24,575 nucleotides of DNA, taken from Methanosarcinaceae archaeon. Its GTDB lineage: Archaea > Halobacteriota > Methanosarcinia > Methanosarcinales > Methanosarcinaceae. The stretch covers positions 1 through 24,575 of the forward strand of contig JAUWBW010000002.1 in NCBI GenBank assembly GCA_030609665.1, read 5' to 3'. A program made the translations under genes and the position numbers. Each line of letters opens with the position of its first letter. Position 1 is the first letter of the stretch. Positions 21,743 to 24,575 of this stretch are shown piece by piece. The notes below the pieces were generated by a model. That model did not search any database and was not told the DNA's origin. It saw nothing but the letters and a program-made list of their open reading frames with translations.

Positions 21743-22405
21743 TTATGAGTCAATTATCTCTTTAATCTTCTCAAGAACCGCAATCGCATCGTTGCGTTTA
21801 ACATCAATTTCGTGCTCTTTGCAGTATCCAATAAGCACATCTCCAACATCGGATGACAGAACCCCGTCTTTGACACCCTGTTTAGCCACACCGAAATATG
21901 TCCTTTCAGTATAATGCGTCTTTTTCGCAATCCCCATCAATAAATCACGTGTGTCGCTATCGACGATCCCTTCCTTACATGCCGCATTCAAAGTTTCCCT
22001 TATATTCACCATAGGGTTTGACACAGGTTCAAAAGTGTCCGGATTGGTAGCCACAGCCACTTCGTCATCGGCTTCGATCACACCATCGCGATACCATTCG
22101 TATATCTTACCGACACCTATCATTCCATAAGTATCGAGTTCGGACGCGCGGAGTGCTCCCATGCTGCAACCTCCGACAACGATAACTCCAGATTTGATTG
22201 CTTTGATGATCTCCTTGTGAGCGACTGCTGTCTTGTCAAAAAATATGCCGTCAATAATTCCTATGACATTGTACCCTTTTTGGACAGCCTTTTGGATATC
22301 ACACCTAAAAACAGGTCGACTGTATTTAACATCAAGTATCTTTTTTGCATCTTCGTGGTTGATACTTGTGCCTGCAAATATGATAGGGCGGAGTGCTTTG
22401 TTCAT
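21743..22405 (-). CDS. tfuA: TfuA-related protein for McrA-glycine thioamidation
   Basis: I chose ATG 22405, which overlaps the ycaO stop (ATGA) and follows AGAGGAA; the frame is open 8 codons earlier. The 220-residue product shows the TfuA pattern: RPIIFAGTSINHEDAKKILD, GIIDGIFFDKTAVAHKEI, SGVIVVGGCSMGALRASEL, YGMIGVGKIYEWYRDGVIEA and DDEVAVA. In methanogens TfuA works with YcaO to convert the backbone amide of a conserved McrA glycine to a thioamide. Its proposed role is to deliver sulfide. The gene is co-translated with ycaO. Its presence implies that the host genome carries mcr, though mcr is not in this window. Confidence 0.9.
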   Translation of the reverse strand: MNKALRPIIFAGTSINHEDAKKILDVKYSRPVFRCDIQKAVQKGYNVIGIIDGIFFDKTAVAHKEIIKAIKSGVIVVGGCSMGALRASELDTYGMIGVGKIYEWYRDGVIEADDEVAVATNPDTFEPVSNPMVNIRETLNAACKEGIVDSDTRDLLMGIAKKTHYTERTYFGVAKQGVKDGVLSSDVGDVLIGYCKEHEIDVKRNDAIAVLEKIKEIIDS

Positions 22406-23682
22406 CGTGTTCCTCTTCTCCTTCTCCACGGTCTGTCCTCCCTTGCCAGCTTTTGCCTTTTCACTAACTTCATCCGTTTACCAATACGTTCGCGATCAAG
22501 GGTGTATAGTTCAAATGCGGGGATAATCACGCGCACAACAGGCACGTTCACATTTTCTCTTGAGAGGTCAACTACAATGACATTATCAACGAGTCCTTTA
22601 AGTTGGTCAAGTACAACTCGAATGTTCCCTGCCGGTGTTGCTGTTGAGATGTCTTTGATCTCGGAAAATGATATCATCTCTTTATCCTCATACCAGAATT
22701 TGTTCATCCGCTTCATCTGTTCGTACCCGATATTACGGACGAACTTTTCGCGGTCTGTATCCTCACGTGCTCCGTGAATCTGGACAACTCTGGATTGGGC
22801 GGCTTCGGTAATTGCCCGACTGACCGCAATTTCAGGTTTCAAATGCGAACCTGCACCCATTACCAGCATTGCCGCATCTTTTAATTTAATATCATCAGTC
22901 ACGGCAACGACTGTTGTGACGTCGGTATCATGCTGGGGCACCCAAAGTTTGATGTCCACGCCCGTATCTTTGAACTTCTGAATAAGTTCATAGTTACTGC
23001 CATCGTTCTCAGTAAGAATGAGTTCCTTTCCCGTAGTTCTGTTGTACTCAGCAATGCTCAAAGCATCCCTCTCGATAACTTCCAGCAATCCGTGGAATAT
23101 TGCTTCTTCCATTACATTTCCTGCTGCAAGACCATTGGTGTTGCTTCGAAAGAGTTTTACACATTGCCCTGGTTCGTTGTATGGGTGATAAACGGCATTT
23201 GAAGGGACAAATATCTCTTCGTTTTTCAGCAGGTCCCATCCTCCTGTCCAGTCAACCAATTTATCAGGCACGAGGGGTTCCGGTAAAAGTAGTGATTTTG
23301 GGTTAAGTATATTGTGATCATTGAATGCTTCTTCAAGTGTTTTTATAATCGTTGGAGCTGAAATGTCGGTATCGATATTCTCATTGGTACCTGCTCTTTC
23401 AGCAAGACACCTCTCAAAACCTTCCATCATCGCAGAGATCCTTGCCTGATCAGGGTTTGCACCTTTTCCGGAATATATGGAAATTCCACCTTTGGCAGCA
23501 CTCGGTCGAATAGTGGTAAATACCGGTATCCCGATCCTGTCAAGGTCGGTTATGTCTGCTATACGGGTGACACCTATTGTCTTAAGTTGGCTCTTGGCGT
23601 TTTTAAGGGTTGTTTCTCCGTCATGTACTCTCTGGGTGCCGTCGATATAGGACAGTGACTCATCAATGATTATCTCAGTCAT
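22402..23682 (-). CDS. ycaO: YcaO-family enzyme for McrA-glycine thioamidation
   Basis: I chose ATG 23682 (MTEIIIDESLSYIDGTQRVH) because a TATA box sits about 25 bp upstream and there is no ribosome binding site, as expected for a leaderless transcript; ATG 23703 would lie inside the TATA box. The 426-residue enzyme has the YcaO ATP-binding features: SAAKGGISIYSGKGANPDQA, RISAMMEGFERCLAE, EEAIFHGLLEVIERDALSIA and AVSRAITEAAQSRVVQIHGA. It activates the target amide with ATP for sulfur insertion at McrA. The C-terminus is Arg-rich (RPWRRRRGTR), without the PxPxP of azoline-forming relatives. The stop overlaps the tfuA start by 4 bp. Confidence 0.93.
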   Translation of the reverse strand: MTEIIIDESLSYIDGTQRVHDGETTLKNAKSQLKTIGVTRIADITDLDRIGIPVFTTIRPSAAKGGISIYSGKGANPDQARISAMMEGFERCLAERAGTNENIDTDISAPTIIKTLEEAFNDHNILNPKSLLLPEPLVPDKLVDWTGGWDLLKNEEIFVPSNAVYHPYNEPGQCVKLFRSNTNGLAAGNVMEEAIFHGLLEVIERDALSIAEYNRTTGKELILTENDGSNYELIQKFKDTGVDIKLWVPQHDTDVTTVVAVTDDIKLKDAAMLVMGAGSHLKPEIAVSRAITEAAQSRVVQIHGAREDTDREKFVRNIGYEQMKRMNKFWYEDKEMISFSEIKDISTATPAGNIRVVLDQLKGLVDNVIVVDLSRENVNVPVVRVIIPAFELYTLDRERIGKRMKLVKRQKLAREDRPWRRRRGTR

Positions 23683-23700
23683 GGTTAGCAAACGTTCTTG

Positions 23701-23715
23701 CATATATTATATATC
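23701..23715 (-). promoter_or_regulatory. TATA box of ycaO-tfuA
   Basis: On the minus strand AGATATATAATATATG is centred near 23709, about 26 bp from the ATG at 23682. This predicts a leaderless mRNA and decides the start codon. Confidence 0.6.
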
Positions 23716-23789
23716 TTGCGACAAGACAGGGAGGGACAGCACAAGGCAATTTATCGGCAGTTTATCGGCAATAAACAACGAGGAAAGCA

Positions 23790-23903
23790 ATGAACGGGAA
23801 ATATACAGAAGAACTACCAAAAGAAGCCATTGACCTTGCCATCTGGGATTTGCTCTCCCCTGACCTCACACAGCATACCATCCCTAATCATTTTAGAAGA
23901 TAA
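23790..23903 (+). CDS. Short ORF with strong ribosome binding site
   Basis: A 37-residue frame, MNGKYTEELPKEAIDLAIWD then LLSPDLTQHTIPNHFRR, starts 5 bp after GAGGAAAG. I do not recognise it. The Glu/Asp-rich helix with IDLAIWDLLSPDL looks like the start of a longer protein whose remainder was lost, since the frame stops where it meets the FeoB-like fragment on the other strand. It could instead be a true small protein. Confidence 0.35.
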   Translation: MNGKYTEELPKEAIDLAIWDLLSPDLTQHTIPNHFRR

Positions 23904-24354
23904 TCACCGTCGTTAAGTTCAAGAAAATTAGAGATTTCTCCTTCCTTTTCTGATGGCTGGGATACTTGAGTATCATTGCAAACGTTGCCACGCACGGGAA
24001 GTATATCGAGACAAGTACTACTGCTGAGATCATCTGGTATGGCATCATTTCGATCACGGACATCTGTGCAACTGCAAGGTTTTTTCTCAGGAATGCTGCG
24101 ATCAATGGACCAGCGGTCGCCTCTGGTACGCCAAACCAGACGACAAAGACCGGCGAAAGAACATTACCAACCAAATCGATAAACCCTACAAGATAGAGAA
24201 CATTCACGATCCCGCAGCCAAGCAGTACAAAGGGAAGCGCAATCTTTGAAGGCGCAATTCGGACGAGGGCACTGATAAATAGTGCACTTACTCTCTTCTC
24301 TAAAAGTTATCTGAGGTACAGGGTACTGATTAGAGGATTTGTAAGGATATTCAT
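23893..24354 (-). pseudogene. FeoB/Gate-domain fragment with an in-frame stop
   Basis: The minus-strand frame reads SALVRIAPSKIALPFVLLGC, then NVLYLVGFIDLVGNVLSPVF, FGVPEATAGPLIAAFLRKNL and YQMISAVVLVSIYFPCVATF. The P-EA-AGPLIAAFLRKxLA plus Q-x-x-x-A-x-V-L-x-S-I-Y-F-P-C-V-A-T pattern is that of the FeoB C-terminal Gate. An ATG at 24354 opens the same frame (MNILTNPLISTLYLR) but a TAA at 24307-24309 breaks it. After ILKYPSHQKRK the similarity is lost and the frame ends at 23893. The G domain and first Gate are missing. It is the second FeoB-C relic in this window and differs clearly in sequence from the one at 16370. Confidence 0.6.
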
Positions 24355-24431
24355 CTTCAACCTAACTTTATTTGGGTATAGTATTTCTGAACCTAACCAC
24401 CTACGAAGATATACCTTAAAGGAGGCATGTT

Positions 24432-24575
24432 ATGAAAGAAACAAAACAAAAAAAGGGCCGGAAAGCTCTTGTAGCACAAATGGTGCTATTGATCCTGATT
24501 ATTTCATCGATCATACCCGCTGCTGCAGAGGCTGATCAAAGATACGGGGTACTTGTCATCGCACACGGAAGCCCG
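24432..24575 (+). CDS. Exported CbiX-like (sirohydrochlorin cobaltochelatase-type) protein, 3' end cut by window
   Basis: ATG 24432 follows a perfect AAAGGAGG at 8 bp. The 48 visible residues begin with a basic region (MKETKQKKGRKALVAQ), a hydrophobic stretch and a cleavage-like AAAEA near residue 36. Next comes RYGVLVIAHGSP, the N-terminal strand and metal-binding His of the CbiX/CbiK/SirB chelatase fold. Ordinary CbiX is cytoplasmic and inserts Co(II) into sirohydrochlorin; a secreted version is unusual and its job is unclear. A TATA-like TTTGGGTATAGTATT lies near 24370. The adjacent metal-transport relics fit a metal-related role. Confidence 0.7.
   Translation, partial: MKETKQKKGRKALVAQMVLLILIISSIIPAAAEADQRYGVLVIAHGSP

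Noticed and set aside
24307..24309. Possible recoded stop (pyrrolysine-type) in the FeoB-like fragment
   Set aside because: The codon is TAA, not the TAG used for pyrrolysine, and the fragment is decayed at both ends.

Overview
The window looks like a chromosomal piece of a methanogenic or methane/alkane-oxidising archaeon, most likely in or near the Methanosarcinia. The best evidence is an overlapping ycaO-tfuA pair of the type that thioamidates McrA glycine (21743-23682). It is supported by archaeal TATA-box promoters, one apparently leaderless start, an archaeal ATPase_2/DUF234-type protein, ZnuA-type and DJ-1-type lipoproteins, HicBA, and an exported CbiX-like chelatase. No rRNA, tRNA or CRISPR array was seen. 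Species cannot be set from the sequence alone.

Layout. 1-1583 (-): ATPase with a C-terminal PD-(D/E)XK-like domain, running off the left edge. 1584-2344: relic of a TPR gene plus a dense set of inverted-repeat operators. 2345-6066 (+): NapH-like membrane ferredoxin, then znuA-znuC-znuB. An 81-bp promoter-proximal segment is duplicated upstream of napH-like and znuA. 6132-7801 (-): two-gene ABC-2 exporter. 7802-9670: decayed DNA with a head-to-head fossil of an IS1634-like transposase end and a frameshifted unknown gene. 9671-12344: an AT-rich block with an attC-like hairpin, a DtxR/FeoA fusion regulator and feoB; feoB carries an in-frame palindromic repeat (the PERSRR peptide). 12345-13285: GC-rich tandem repeats. 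13286-15140 (-): DDE transposase abutting a truncated nuclease ORF. 15271-18289 (+): N-truncated zupT, a GYD protein, a frameshifted FeoB C-terminal fragment, an exported DJ-1/PfpI lipoprotein and an Mrp/NBP35 ATPase. 18290-20714: repeat-rich DNA around a hicB-hicA pair, bounded by a 56-bp near-perfect inverted repeat. 20715-21686: radical SAM enzyme. 21743-23682 (-): ycaO-tfuA. 23790-24354: a short ORF and a second broken FeoB-like fragment. 24432-end: start of an exported CbiX-like protein.

The recurring theme is transition-metal handling: Zn/Mn ABC import, Fe(II) import with its own regulator, a ZIP carrier, two FeoB-like relics, an Fe-S carrier ATPase and a chelatase-like exported protein. 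These sit among insertion-sequence debris and several families of short-period inverted repeats. The strongest candidates for something undescribed are the duplicated promoter linking a NapH-like redox protein to zinc import, the exported DJ-1/Mrp/GYD/FeoB-C cluster, and the nested repeats around hicBA. Function in each case is inference.
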